DNA of 64,000 nt from Lysinibacillus alkalisoli (GCF_014643595.1 NZ_BMJT01000003.1:186001-250000); one strand, 5' to 3'. Positions 52,883 to 61,868 are shown, counted from the first letter of the stretch. The notes: generated from the letters alone by a model not told the origin. Program-made: numbers and translations.

Positions 52883-54274
52883 ATGATACAAAAAGAAAAA
52901 GCACCAAAAGGACGTTTTCAAATACATGTTTATGTATTGATATTCATTTTGATTTTAATTTCTGCATTATTAACGTATATTGTGCCATCAGGCGAGTTTG
53001 AACGTAAAATGGTAGATGGCAAAGAGGCGATTCAACCAGAGACATTTGCATTTGGTGATCCAATGCCAATTGGATTTTTAGATATTTTTGGCAGTATTCA
53101 TTCAGGTATGATGCAAGGAGCTAATATTATTTTCTTTGTGCTAATTGTTGGAGGGACATTCGGTATTTTAGCGCAAACAAAAGCATTAGAATCATTTATT
53201 GCTATGTTGGCTACAAAAATGGCAAAGCGTGAGATGTTACTCATACCTGTATTAATGCTATTTTTTGCGATAGCAGGTTCACTTATGGGCATGAGCGATG
53301 AAACAATTGTTTATGTTGGTATTTTAGTTCCTTTAGCTATCGCACTTGGTTTTGACGCCATAACTGGATTTGCCATTGTGATGCTCGGGGCTTCAGTTGG
53401 TTTTTCAGCAGCCGTTATGAATCCGTTTACAGTAGGGATTGCACAAGGGATAGCAGGCTTGCCTGTATTTTCAGGCATGGTTTTCCGCATTGTTTTATTC
53501 CTTGTATTATATGTAACCGCAACATTATTTGTGATGCGTTATGCTAAAAAGGTGAAGGCAAATCCAACGTTACGTTTCGTAGGTAACGTACAGCCTACCA
53601 CTACAACGACACAACCAGAAAAAATGCCAAAACATCATAAATGGGTGATGGTACTATTTTTAACCAACTTCGCAGTCTTGATGTTCGGTGTATTAAAATA
53701 TCAATGGTACATTACAGAAATAGCAGGTCTATTCTTATTATTTGGTATTTTAATGGGGTTAGCAGGGAAACTAAGCCCTAATCAAATTGCAGATGCTTTT
53801 ATTAAAGGCGCAGGAGATTTGATTGGAGGCGCTCTGATTATTGGTTTTGCTCAAACAATTTTAGTCATTTTTAATGATGCTAAAATTATTGACACGATTT
53901 TATATTATGTTGCGGACTTATTAAATCATGTTCCAGCGATGCTAAATGCAGTAGGCATGTTTATCTTCCAATTAGGATTAAACTTCTTAGTACCATCTGG
54001 TAGTGGTCAAGCAGCGTTAACAATGCCGATTATGGCACCATTATCTGACATGATTGGTGTGACTCGTCAAACTGCTGTATTAGCTTTCCAGTTGGGTGAT
54101 GGGATGTCTAATATTATTTTCCCTACAGTAGGCTTTTTAATGGCTGGCTTAACTATTGCAGGTATTCCATGGGCAAAATGGGTACGTTGGGTTTTCCCAT
54201 TTATGTTGATGCAGATTACGATTGCCATTGTAGCTTTAATAATTGCACAGCTCATTCAATATGGGCCGTTTTAA
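52883..54274 (+). CDS. YfcC-family (DcuC/ArsB-like superfamily) transporter
   Basis: 463 residues, about twelve membrane helices, matching the YfcC/C4-dicarboxylate anaerobic carrier-like family (PF03606 type). The N-terminal LTYIVPSGEFER motif, GMSDETIVYVGILVPLAIALG (about 136-156), NPFTVGIAQGIAG and the C-terminal LVPSGSGQAALTMPIMAPL (about 370-388) are characteristic. Members move C4-dicarboxylates, amino acids or peptides. Given the next two genes (M20 peptidase, dipeptide epimerase), uptake of a dipeptide or N-acyl amino acid is a reasonable inference. Confidence 0.87.
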   Translation: MIQKEKAPKGRFQIHVYVLIFILILISALLTYIVPSGEFERKMVDGKEAIQPETFAFGDPMPIGFLDIFGSIHSGMMQGANIIFFVLIVGGTFGILAQTKALESFIAMLATKMAKREMLLIPVLMLFFAIAGSLMGMSDETIVYVGILVPLAIALGFDAITGFAIVMLGASVGFSAAVMNPFTVGIAQGIAGLPVFSGMVFRIVLFLVLYVTATLFVMRYAKKVKANPTLRFVGNVQPTTTTTQPEKMPKHHKWVMVLFLTNFAVLMFGVLKYQWYITEIAGLFLLFGILMGLAGKLSPNQIADAFIKGAGDLIGGALIIGFAQTILVIFNDAKIIDTILYYVADLLNHVPAMLNAVGMFIFQLGLNFLVPSGSGQAALTMPIMAPLSDMIGVTRQTAVLAFQLGDGMSNIIFPTVGFLMAGLTIAGIPWAKWVRWVFPFMLMQITIAIVALIIAQLIQYGPF

Positions 54275-54289
54275 GATAAAGGAGTGTAA

Positions 54290-55441
54290 ATGATGAATGA
54301 ACAACTTTGGTCACAACTTATACAACAAGCGGTAAAGGATCGCCGCTATTTACATCAACATCCTGAGTTATCTGGGCAAGAATATGAGACAACCGCTTTT
54401 ATTAAAGCGCGTTTAGAAAAATTAAATATCCGCATCATGCCTTATGCAGAGATTGGCGTTGTGGGCTTTATTGCAGGCAAAGTAGGGAAAAAGACAATAG
54501 CATTACGCGCTGATATCGATGCACTCCCTATACAAGAAGAAAACCATGTATCTTATGCTTCAACGACGCCAAATGTCGCGCATATGTGTGGGCATGATGG
54601 GCATACGGCTGTGTTATTAGCAGTAGCAGAATGGCTAGCTAATCCTGCTCATCAAGTTGATCATCATATTATGTTGATTTTTCAATCAGCAGAGGAGATT
54701 ACACCAAGTGGTGCAGACCAATTAGTACAATTAGGGGTACTAGCAGAAGTGGATGCTATTTTTGGTATTCACTTATGGCAAGCTCTACCCTTAGGTACGA
54801 TTGGCTGTGTCGGAGGACCGATGATGGGCTCTATTGATGATTTTGAAGTAACGGTTACAGGTTCTGGTGGTCATGGCTCTATGCCGCATGAAACGGTAGA
54901 CCCTATTTATATTACGAGTCATTTAATGCAAGCTTATCAAAGCATTATTAGTCGCAATCTCAATCCCATTGATGCGGGTGTAATTACAGTAGGTAAAATT
55001 ACAGCCGGCACCACATTTAATATTACGCCTGAGAGTGCCACAATGATTGGTACAATGCGTGCTTTGCGTCACGAGACCGTCACATTAATTAAAGAACGTA
55101 TGACACAATTAACAGAGCAAATTTGTGCCGCTTTTGGTGCAAAGGGCACAATTCGTTTTATTGATGGTACACCACCATTAATCAATACGCCTTTTTATGC
55201 TAAAGAGATTGAACGCCTTGTCTCACCAACAAAGCCTTTTGAAGAGATATTACCTGTTATGGGTGGTGAAGATTTTTCTTATTATTTAAAAGAAAAAGAA
55301 GGTGCGTTTATTTTTGTAGGTATGGGTGGCGAGTATAGCGAGTATCCACATCATCACGCTAAATTTAATATTGATGAGCGCGCAATGGAGGATGCCATAC
55401 AGTTATTTATTATGATTGCTAGACATTGTGAAATTAAGTAA
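54290..55441 (+). CDS. M20-family amidohydrolase / peptidase
   Basis: 383-residue zinc hydrolase of the IAA-aminoacid/hippurate hydrolase group. Metal-binding residues are visible in HQHPELSGQEYET (about 20-32), HMCGHDGHTA (about 99-108), SAEEITPSGA (about 134-143) and the C-terminal PHHHAKFNIDE (His about 358). The dimerisation domain lies between about 180 and 290. AAAGGAG precedes two consecutive ATGs (54290 and 54293); either may start. It sits 15 bases after the transporter. The substrate class is N-acyl amino acids or small peptides. Confidence 0.9.
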   Translation: MMNEQLWSQLIQQAVKDRRYLHQHPELSGQEYETTAFIKARLEKLNIRIMPYAEIGVVGFIAGKVGKKTIALRADIDALPIQEENHVSYASTTPNVAHMCGHDGHTAVLLAVAEWLANPAHQVDHHIMLIFQSAEEITPSGADQLVQLGVLAEVDAIFGIHLWQALPLGTIGCVGGPMMGSIDDFEVTVTGSGGHGSMPHETVDPIYITSHLMQAYQSIISRNLNPIDAGVITVGKITAGTTFNITPESATMIGTMRALRHETVTLIKERMTQLTEQICAAFGAKGTIRFIDGTPPLINTPFYAKEIERLVSPTKPFEEILPVMGGEDFSYYLKEKEGAFIFVGMGGEYSEYPHHHAKFNIDERAMEDAIQLFIMIARHCEIK

Positions 55442-55454
55442 GGGGAGATTACGA

Positions 55455-56561
55455 ATGAAAATTACAAAAGTAGAAGTATTTGCAGCGCGTTTACATCTAA
55501 TTGAGCCATTTATTATTTCTTATGTGCGTTTAGACGATATGCCAACCATTATTACACGTATTGAGTTAGATAATGGCATTGTTGGTTGGGGTGAGGCAGT
55601 GCCAGACCAAAATGTGACAGGTGAGACATGGGAAAGCACATATGAAGTGATTCAAAAAGAATTAGCACCACTACTCATTGGTGAGGGGCCATTTAATATA
55701 GATGCGATACACCGCAAATTTAATGCACAAATTGCAGGTGTTCCATCAGCTAAGGCAGCCTTAGATATTGCACTTTATGATGCTATGGGTAAAATCACTA
55801 ACCAACCATTATATCGTCTAATTGGTGGGCAAGCACATGATGTGCTTTATATCCCACAAGTCATCAGCATTAAAACACCAGAGGCAATGGCAGCTGATGC
55901 TGCTCGTTATGTGGCACAAGGCTTCCACCATATTAAGATAAAAGTAGGAACAGATGCCCCAACAGATATTAAACGTATTCGGGCGGTTCGCGAAGCGATT
56001 GGAGAAGAAGCATTTTTACGTGTTGACGCTAATCAAGGGTGGGACCGTATCGAGGCAATCCAAGTTATTCAAGCTACAGCAGACTGTCAAGTGGAGTGGT
56101 ATGAGCAACCTGTGAAGGATCATGATTATAAAAGCATGCGAGAGATACGAGCAACTGTCCCACATCGCATTATGATTGATGAAGGGATTCATTCTGTTCA
56201 AAACTTAATTGATGTCATTGAGATGCGTAGCGCAGATATGGTCAACATTAAATTGATGAAGTCTGGTGGAATCTATCCAGCCTTAGCCATTGCTAATTTG
56301 GCAGAAGCAGCAGGCATGCCTTGTCAAGTAGGTTCTATGGTGGAGTCAGCTATTGCGACGATGGCAGGTGCTCATTTATCAATGAGTCGCAGTATTATCC
56401 AAACAAATGAAATGGTTGGCCCAACTATGTTTACACGAGATTTGGCATCCGTTGATATTAAAGGCGAGTGTTTATATTTGAGCGAACGACCGGGTCTTGG
56501 GATCGATGTGGATGAAGCATACTTAACAGAAATCACACACCATCATTGTCTAATCCAATAA
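55455..56561 (+). CDS. Enolase-superfamily dipeptide epimerase (L-Ala-D/L-Glu epimerase-like)
   Basis: 368 residues from ATG 55455 (GGGGAG upstream; the frame extends into the M20 gene). It belongs to the muconate-lactonising subgroup: base KxK in HIKIKVG (about 160-166), metal ligands in VDANQGW, WYEQPV and IDEGIH, and second base Lys in KLMKSGGI. The VTGETWEST loop and GSMVESAIA stretch are typical of dipeptide epimerases, more than of N-succinyl amino acid racemases. Which dipeptide is epimerised cannot be told. It is the last gene of the LysR cluster; a terminator follows. Confidence 0.87.
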   Translation: MKITKVEVFAARLHLIEPFIISYVRLDDMPTIITRIELDNGIVGWGEAVPDQNVTGETWESTYEVIQKELAPLLIGEGPFNIDAIHRKFNAQIAGVPSAKAALDIALYDAMGKITNQPLYRLIGGQAHDVLYIPQVISIKTPEAMAADAARYVAQGFHHIKIKVGTDAPTDIKRIRAVREAIGEEAFLRVDANQGWDRIEAIQVIQATADCQVEWYEQPVKDHDYKSMREIRATVPHRIMIDEGIHSVQNLIDVIEMRSADMVNIKLMKSGGIYPALAIANLAEAAGMPCQVGSMVESAIATMAGAHLSMSRSIIQTNEMVGPTMFTRDLASVDIKGECLYLSERPGLGIDVDEAYLTEITHHHCLIQ

Positions 56562-56600
56562 AAAAACAAGCGTTGGCTTTTTCGCCAGCGCTCGTTTTTT
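56562..56600. terminator. Terminator between epimerase and yjdI
   Basis: AACAAGCGTTGGC / GCCAGCGCTCGTT (two imperfect pairs) framed by A- and T-runs, so it can work in both directions. Confidence 0.85.
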
Positions 56601-56601
56601 G

Positions 56602-56811
56602 TTATTTTACTTCGTATTGCAATGCCCCACTTGGACATGTATCAATGACACGCATCACTTCTTCTTTGGTCGCTTGGTCGACTTGAATCCACGGGCGTTG
56701 CTCTAAGTTGAAAACTTCATGTAGTCCACGTACACAATTACCTGAATGAATACATACTTCTGCATCAAAACTAACAGTTAAATCCGTACCTTCATAATAA
56801 CGTTTAGCCAT
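56602..56811 (-). CDS. yjdI: Divergent 4Fe-4S mono-cluster protein, YjdI family
   Basis: 69 residues. Cys20 and Cys26 in EVCIHSGNCV and Cys59 in DTCPSGAL match the Fer4_19/YjdI family, small ferredoxin-like proteins whose cluster uses an unusual ligand set. Its natural partner is YjdJ, an acetyltransferase-fold protein encoded just upstream (55 bases), as in enterobacteria. Function unknown. Confidence 0.88.
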   Translation of the reverse strand: MAKRYYEGTDLTVSFDAEVCIHSGNCVRGLHEVFNLEQRPWIQVDQATKEEVMRVIDTCPSGALQYEVK

Positions 56812-56866
56812 GACTAATCCCTCCTCATGTACTTCATCATTGATTAAACTCTCCAGTCATAATCAA

Positions 56867-57139
56867 TTAAACTAACACATCTTGATAGCTTGCGTCTTTT
56901 TCCATACGACCTTTAGCAAAAGGGCATAAAGGAATAATTTTTTTACCTTCTGCACGTGCAAAGTCCGCTACATGTTGCACTAATAAATCACCATAACCTT
57001 TACCACGTGCCGCGTCGCTAACAAATGTATGGTCAATAATGATTTTATCTTCCCCTGTAGGAACATACGTAATCTCAGCTAACTTATTCGCTTCATCACC
57101 AATATAAAAAATGCGATCACCTGCTATAATATTTGTCAA
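56867..57139 (-). CDS. yjdJ: GNAT-fold N-acetyltransferase, YjdJ family
   Basis: 90 residues from TTG 57139, chosen because AAGGAGG lies 8 bases upstream and LTNIIAGDRIFYIGD fits the family start; the frame is open for another 32 codons without a ribosome site. The acetyl-CoA loop reads AARGKGYGDLL. C-terminal CPFAKG is typical of the short YjdJ-type GNATs. It forms a pair with yjdI downstream. Confidence 0.85.
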   Translation of the reverse strand: MTNIIAGDRIFYIGDEANKLAEITYVPTGEDKIIIDHTFVSDAARGKGYGDLLVQHVADFARAEGKKIIPLCPFAKGRMEKDASYQDVLV

Positions 57140-57298
57140 AATTATAGCCTCCTTTTCGAAATGTATCGGATACTTACTTAGAATATTACTATAAATGTAA
57201 ATGAAAGAAGAAGACATTGCAATGATATTGCTCATGAAGCCATTAACAAATAAGGTGATTTATTATACAATGTTAGACAGATAATTAGGAGGAACAAC

Positions 57299-57787
57299 AT
57301 GACAAATAATGATATTTTACTTCGCTTACGTTATGCATTTGATTTGAAAAATAAAGAAGTGGCTGAGATTTTTGCTTTAGGTGGTGTCACACAAACACTT
57401 AAAGATATTGGTAATATGTTAATTAAAGTAGGGCGAGATGAAGAGCCACCAGAGTATTTTATAGCGGTTACTAATGATATGTTAGAAGCGTTCCTAAATG
57501 GCTTTATTACATATAAACGTGGCCCACAACCAGACCGTAAACCAGCTCCTGTAAGTCAACATAAAGATGCTGCGAATAATATGTTACTAAAAAAAGTTAA
57601 AATTGCGCTTAGTTTTACAAGTGAAGATGTGTTAGATGTGTTAGATGAAGGTGGCGTAGCTGTTTCAAAGGGAGAGATTGGTGCGATTTTGCGTAATCCA
57701 AGCCACCGAAATTACCAACAATGTGGAGACCGTTTTGCCCGCTGCTTTTTAAAGGGCTTAACGTATCGTTATCGTGAAGACGTATAA
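57299..57787 (+). CDS. DUF1456 (YehS-like) protein
   Basis: 162 residues with two copies of the DUF1456 helical repeat: MTNNDILLRLRYAFDLKNKEV (start) and MLLKKVKIALSFTSEDVLDVLDEGG (about 99-123). A RGPQPDRKPAPV linker lies between them. The family is widespread and uncharacterised. AGGAGG precedes the ATG. The 3' end overlaps the peptidase E gene by 14 bases, implying coupled translation. Confidence 0.85.
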   Translation: MTNNDILLRLRYAFDLKNKEVAEIFALGGVTQTLKDIGNMLIKVGRDEEPPEYFIAVTNDMLEAFLNGFITYKRGPQPDRKPAPVSQHKDAANNMLLKKVKIALSFTSEDVLDVLDEGGVAVSKGEIGAILRNPSHRNYQQCGDRFARCFLKGLTYRYREDV

Positions 57788-58373
57788 GAGACAACTTGTT
57801 GCCATGTCGGGTGGTGGCTTTTCTACACAACCCTCAGCGTACATTGATGAGTTTATTGTTCAGTTAACAGGGAAAAGTAAATGTACCATTGCCTTTATTC
57901 CCACAGCGAGCCGTGATGCACAAGGGTATATTGATAAATTTCATCAAGCCTTTCACGCGCATCATACAATACATTTTGATACTGCAACGCTGGCTTCTTT
58001 ACATGTTGCGGAAGTGGTTGAAGCGGTAGATATCTTATATGTAGGTGGTGGCGATACAAAATATTTACTTGATATATGGCGTGCTACAGGGTTCGACCAA
58101 GTGATAATCAATGCGTATCAACAAGGTGTCATTTTAGCAGGGATTTCCGCTGGCGCGATGTGTTGGTTTGAAAAATGCTTTAGCAATAATGTTTATATTG
58201 AAGGTTTAGGTATAGTGAAGGGCACGTATTGTCCACATTATCAAGACGATGAGGTGCGACAAACTTTTGATACATGGCATGAGACACAATCTTTACAGGC
58301 ATATCGCTTAACAGACGAGCAAACGTTACATTTTTGTGACGAACAATTGCAAGCTATGCTAACCACATACTAG
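57774..58373 (+). CDS. Peptidase E-type (S51) serine peptidase / class-I glutamine amidotransferase-like
   Basis: 199 residues from GTG 57774, within the end of the DUF1456 gene. The nucleophile Ser is in AGISAGAMCW (about 124-133), with upstream YVGGGDTKYLL and downstream CPHYQDDEVR. The S51 family cleaves Asp-X dipeptides or cyanophycin products; this shorter Bacillales form is usually annotated as peptidase E. No ribosome site of its own is obvious, consistent with coupling. Confidence 0.85.
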   Translation: MKTYKRQLVAMSGGGFSTQPSAYIDEFIVQLTGKSKCTIAFIPTASRDAQGYIDKFHQAFHAHHTIHFDTATLASLHVAEVVEAVDILYVGGGDTKYLLDIWRATGFDQVIINAYQQGVILAGISAGAMCWFEKCFSNNVYIEGLGIVKGTYCPHYQDDEVRQTFDTWHETQSLQAYRLTDEQTLHFCDEQLQAMLTTY

Positions 58374-58717
58374 AGAGAAAGGGTACTAATACGCTGTTTT
58401 TTTCTCCTATGTATATGCTTTTTTATAGTACTACGTATATTGCTATAAAGTAATGTTAAGGTATGTTATTGCACCAGTTATACTAAGGTTAGAATTGAGA
58501 TGTTATAAGTAAAAAGAAAAGTTATCTTTTATAGTTTCTCCTTAGCATTGTCTTTTATTTTATGATTACCACAATGATCGCGTGGCTATAACATAGATAA
58601 AGTGAATAAGCGAGGTGTATCGCGTATTGATGAATTTTGTAAGGTTGATGAGAAGGTTTAAACGTTTACGTGGGTTGAAGTGATTATAATAACAAATGAA
58701 AAAATGACATAAAGTTG
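58374..58717. other. Gene-free intergenic stretch
   Basis: About 345 AT-rich bases between the convergent peptidase E and serine hydrolase genes. No credible gene, hairpin or conserved control site, apart from a cre-like string at 58657-58670 that has no promoter to act on. Confidence 0.4.
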
Positions 58718-58754
58718 AAAACCAGTAAGCCATCAGTATGGTTTACTGGTTTTT
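58718..58754. terminator. Terminator of the serine hydrolase gene
   Basis: AAAACCAGTAAGCCA / TGGTTTACTGGTTTT, 15-base arms with one G-T pair, between A- and T-runs; it lies 25 bases beyond the minus-strand stop. Confidence 0.85.
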
Positions 58755-58778
58755 AAATTGTGCATGTTTTAGTGAAAG

Positions 58779-59957
58779 CTAGTCTAGTGCAGTGTATGAC
58801 ATTTCTATACCTTCATCAATAAACACTTTGTTTTTGGTATCTAGATAACTCATCGTGTTTCGAATCCAATAGTAGTCTTGTGCTATTTTGAAAAGTTCTA
58901 CTGTTAGTTGATTTTCAAATGAAATCGTTACATTTTGTTGCGCTTGTGTAATAGTAAAACGTGTGCTTAGCCCGTCTTCTAGCTGATAATGTCCGCTGAT
59001 GAAATCGTTTGCTGTAAAGGGTAAAGTGATAAGCTGTTTACGTGACTCAATAGTATACGGTAGATGCATGAGTTGCTTCATGATGGCTTGTTCATAGGCA
59101 GGGAAGACTTCCTGATTAGTTGCTAATACGACAACTTCTTTTGTTTCTACATGAATAAATGCTTGAGCAGAGCAGCCAAACCATCCGCCTGTATGTCCCA
59201 TCCAACCATCTTGCAAAATAAAACCATAACTATAATGTGTTGCTACAGCATATGGCTGTGTTAAAAGTTGAATGGTTGACTGTGATAAATAAGTACCATC
59301 TAGCACACCTTGCAAAAATAGCGCAACTTCTTTAACAGAGGCGTAAACCCCACCATCTCCATAAATACCAGCAAATCTTTGACTAGTCATTTCATCAAGA
59401 TTTTTATAATGCTTGTGTTGATAATCGTATATATGCTCATGTGCACACCATTTGGATAATGGTTGTGTGGTGGTGTGTGTGAATTGTAAAGGTGTTGCAA
59501 TATAAGTTTGTATACATTGCTCATAGGATAGCCCACTTGCTTTTTCAATAATAAAAGCTAGTAAAACATAATTGGTGTTGCTGTATAACCAGTATTTATT
59601 TGGCTCATAATCAGGGATGGCTTGCTGCAAGTATGTCATTATATTATCTGTGAAATCATCGGCAATATATTCAGGTATACCAGAGCTATGTGATAATAAA
59701 TGTGTGATTGTAATATGCGAAAATTGGGGTAAAGGTAGCCATTTTGTAATAGGGTCATTCCAATCTAATTGTTTATTTTCAATGAGTTGAAGTGCAATAA
59801 TAGCTGTGTACATCTTACTGAGCGAGGCAAGATTAAACTGTGTATCTTCTGAGATGACTTGTGGCAAGGATAGGGATTGATAGCCGTGATAATAAGTCTT
59901 GGTGCGGTCACTTGTAATGCAATAACAGGCACCGTTAAAGTCTTGTTGTATGTTCAA
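58779..59957 (-). CDS. Serine hydrolase, beta-lactamase class C / PBP4*-like family
   Basis: 392 residues from TTG 59957 (AGGAGG 8 bases upstream). Catalytic motifs are SxxK in LASLSKMYTA (Ser about 45), YxN in YSNTNYV (about 122) and HTGG (about 250) in place of the KTG box. No signal peptide, so it appears cytoplasmic, which argues against a resistance beta-lactamase and for an esterase/peptidase role. A C-terminal beta-rich domain of about 90 residues follows. It lies downstream of a marR-type gene on the same strand; a 19-base element upstream matches one upstream of marR at 18 positions. Confidence 0.87.
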   Translation of the reverse strand: MNIQQDFNGACYCITSDRTKTYYHGYQSLSLPQVISEDTQFNLASLSKMYTAIIALQLIENKQLDWNDPITKWLPLPQFSHITITHLLSHSSGIPEYIADDFTDNIMTYLQQAIPDYEPNKYWLYSNTNYVLLAFIIEKASGLSYEQCIQTYIATPLQFTHTTTQPLSKWCAHEHIYDYQHKHYKNLDEMTSQRFAGIYGDGGVYASVKEVALFLQGVLDGTYLSQSTIQLLTQPYAVATHYSYGFILQDGWMGHTGGWFGCSAQAFIHVETKEVVVLATNQEVFPAYEQAIMKQLMHLPYTIESRKQLITLPFTANDFISGHYQLEDGLSTRFTITQAQQNVTISFENQLTVELFKIAQDYYWIRNTMSYLDTKNKVFIDEGIEMSYTALD

Positions 59958-59974
59958 AGTATTAACCTCCTAAT

Positions 59975-59993
59975 TATATTAGCTAACTAACAT
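59975..59993 (-). promoter_or_regulatory. MarR-type operator copy A
   Basis: On the minus strand ATGTTAGTTAGCTAATATA, 18 bases before the serine hydrolase TTG. It differs from copy B by one base and contains palindromic TTAGCTAA. Confidence 0.6.
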
Positions 59994-60010
59994 ATTGCGT
60001 ATAAAGAAAC

Positions 60011-60445
60011 TTATAGTTTCTCTATGGCTATATTCTTCAGCTTTTCCACAATACGTTCTAATTCTTGTAATTCTTCTTTAGTCATATGGCTATAAATTTG
60101 GTCTGCAATTTGTTGCTCAACGTAATTTTGTTGTTCAAAATAACGTAGCCCTGCTGTATCTAAAGTAATCAATACTTCACGACGATTGTGTATATTAATT
60201 TCACGTTTAATATAGTGGTTTTTCTCTAGCTTCGCAATTAGCTGGCTCACGGCACTGGAGCTAATGGCCATCTCTAGTGCAATCTCACCAACAGTAATCT
60301 GTTTAGCTACATAGACGATATCTAAAACAACCGCTTGTTGTGTAGGGATACCACTGTCTAAATAAGGCTTATAATGTTTATAAATTAAACGATTAATCGT
60401 GTACTCTGCTTCATTGATTCGCTTGACTTGCTCATATAAACTCAC
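60011..60445 (-). CDS. MarR-family transcriptional regulator
   Basis: 144 residues from GTG 60445, as AGGTG gives it suitable spacing (GTG 60454 is an alternative). The winged helix spans about 45-105: ITVGEIALEMAISSSAVSQLIAKLEK is the recognition region and NIHNRREVLITL the wing. Flanking helices give the dimer interface. The 18-of-19 identical elements before this gene and before the downstream hydrolase suggest that it represses both. The ligand is unknown. Confidence 0.9.
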   Translation of the reverse strand: MSLYEQVKRINEAEYTINRLIYKHYKPYLDSGIPTQQAVVLDIVYVAKQITVGEIALEMAISSSAVSQLIAKLEKNHYIKREINIHNRREVLITLDTAGLRYFEQQNYVEQQIADQIYSHMTKEELQELERIVEKLKNIAIEKL

Positions 60446-60462
60446 AATTATCACCTGCTAAC

Positions 60463-60481
60463 ATGTTAGTTATCTAATATA
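60463..60481 (+). promoter_or_regulatory. MarR-type operator copy B
   Basis: ATGTTAGTTATCTAATATA, 18 bases from the marR-type start codon. It overlaps the perfect 12-base palindrome CTAACATGTTAG (60458-60469). Confidence 0.6.
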
Positions 60482-60593
60482 TTAAGTGCAGGTAAATAAA
60501 ATGTCAATGGTTCAATCATTAACAAACCTCAATAGTATGGATAAATCATCAAATTTATAATAAATACTATCTATTAATTATGAGGTGAGTAAC

Positions 60594-61823
60594 GTGAGAA
60601 TCCAATCCAATGTAGCGATACAAAATTATCGCCAACAAAATCATCATGCACAGGCTATGACAGCATCTTTGCGTAAATTATCTACAGGATACCAAATTAC
60701 AAGTGCATCAGATGACGCAGCAGGTTTAGGTATTAGTGAAAAAATGCGTGCACAAATCAGAGGATTGTCGCAAGCACAAGCAAATATTGAACAAGGCATC
60801 TTACTTCTGCAAACCGCTGATGCTGGGCTTGGAGAGATTGCTAATCCTAATTTAGTACGTCTTAGAGAATTAGCGATTCAAGCAGCAACAGACACATTGA
60901 CAGCAACAGACCGCATGACGATTCAATCTGAAGTAACGCAAATTTTACAAGGTATTGATACAATTGCTAATCAAACACACTATAACGAACGTGATTTGTT
61001 AAATGTAGGGGCAACTAAAAAAACAGATAAGAACGTTATTAGCAAGGCAAAAAGTTCAAAAATAGTAGGCGAAATTATAGTGCCTAACCCGCCTATGCCG
61101 TTTACTTTAGAAATTGAGGCATTATTCAATACAATGACAGGTGCTGATTTTCCAGACTTAAACATCATAGCACCTAACGGTAAAGGTTTTGGTTACGAAT
61201 TTAAGCATTTAGGAGGGGCGATAGAGAGCAGTCTTAGTCATATTCCAGAAGCAGATCATGCATGGTATACAGGTTACGCAGCATCTGATGAAAAAATGAT
61301 TTTTACAAATCCTATGCCTGGAAAGTGGCAAATTCAAATTACCAATTCAGGAAGTCTAGATTCAACATTTAATTTAACATCAAATTATCCTTTTGAGCTT
61401 GATGAAGATGTCTCAAGTGCCAATAAAGCCATTAAGCTTCATATTGGAGCAAATGAAGGAGAGTCACTCGCTGTACCATTGACGAACGTTACAACTGAAG
61501 CATTACAATTAACTAAACTCAACATGGAAACACCTCAACAAGCGGGAGATGCCTTATCTCAAATTGATAGAGCAAGTGCATTTATATCAGCAGAGAGGGC
61601 ACGTTTTGGTAGCTATACGAATCGCTTAGAACATATACATGCTATGGTAGCCAATTATCACGAAAACCTCACACAAGCTGAATCGACGTTACGTGATACG
61701 AATATGACAAAGGAAATGACACAGCTCACGATGAAACAATTAAGCTTGCAAGCCGCACAATCTACAAGCATGCATGTAAAAGCCCAAGTTCAAAGCACGT
61801 TACAATTATTAAAGACGACGTAA
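60594..61823 (+). CDS. Flagellin with an inserted central beta-rich domain
   Basis: 409 residues from GTG 60594 (GAGGTG 6 bases upstream; gives the canonical MRIQSNVA start). The flagellin N-domain is residues 1-135 (LSTGYQITSASDDAAGLGISEKMRAQIRG region) and the C-domain about 310-409 (IDRASAFISAERARFGSYTNRLEH and DTNMTKEMTQLT). The middle (about 150-300) is not typical flagellin: it reads IIVPNPPMPFTLEIEA and IFTNPMPGKWQIQITNSG. This resembles the pre-peptidase/P-domain-like beta-sandwiches of secreted proteins and would be displayed on the filament surface. It stands alone with its own terminator, and no confident SigD promoter is seen. Confidence 0.86.
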   Translation: MRIQSNVAIQNYRQQNHHAQAMTASLRKLSTGYQITSASDDAAGLGISEKMRAQIRGLSQAQANIEQGILLLQTADAGLGEIANPNLVRLRELAIQAATDTLTATDRMTIQSEVTQILQGIDTIANQTHYNERDLLNVGATKKTDKNVISKAKSSKIVGEIIVPNPPMPFTLEIEALFNTMTGADFPDLNIIAPNGKGFGYEFKHLGGAIESSLSHIPEADHAWYTGYAASDEKMIFTNPMPGKWQIQITNSGSLDSTFNLTSNYPFELDEDVSSANKAIKLHIGANEGESLAVPLTNVTTEALQLTKLNMETPQQAGDALSQIDRASAFISAERARFGSYTNRLEHIHAMVANYHENLTQAESTLRDTNMTKEMTQLTMKQLSLQAAQSTSMHVKAQVQSTLQLLKTT

Positions 61824-61868
61824 TCGACAAAAATAAACGTATTCACGTAAGCCAATTCTGATATCATT

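Noticed and set aside
58657-58670. cre-like TTTAAACGTTTACG
   Set aside because: Two mismatches at key ends, and it lies between two convergent gene ends where no promoter is expected.
58779-59957. Antibiotic-resistance beta-lactamase
   Set aside because: No signal peptide and HTGG in place of KTG; the broader serine hydrolase call is safer.
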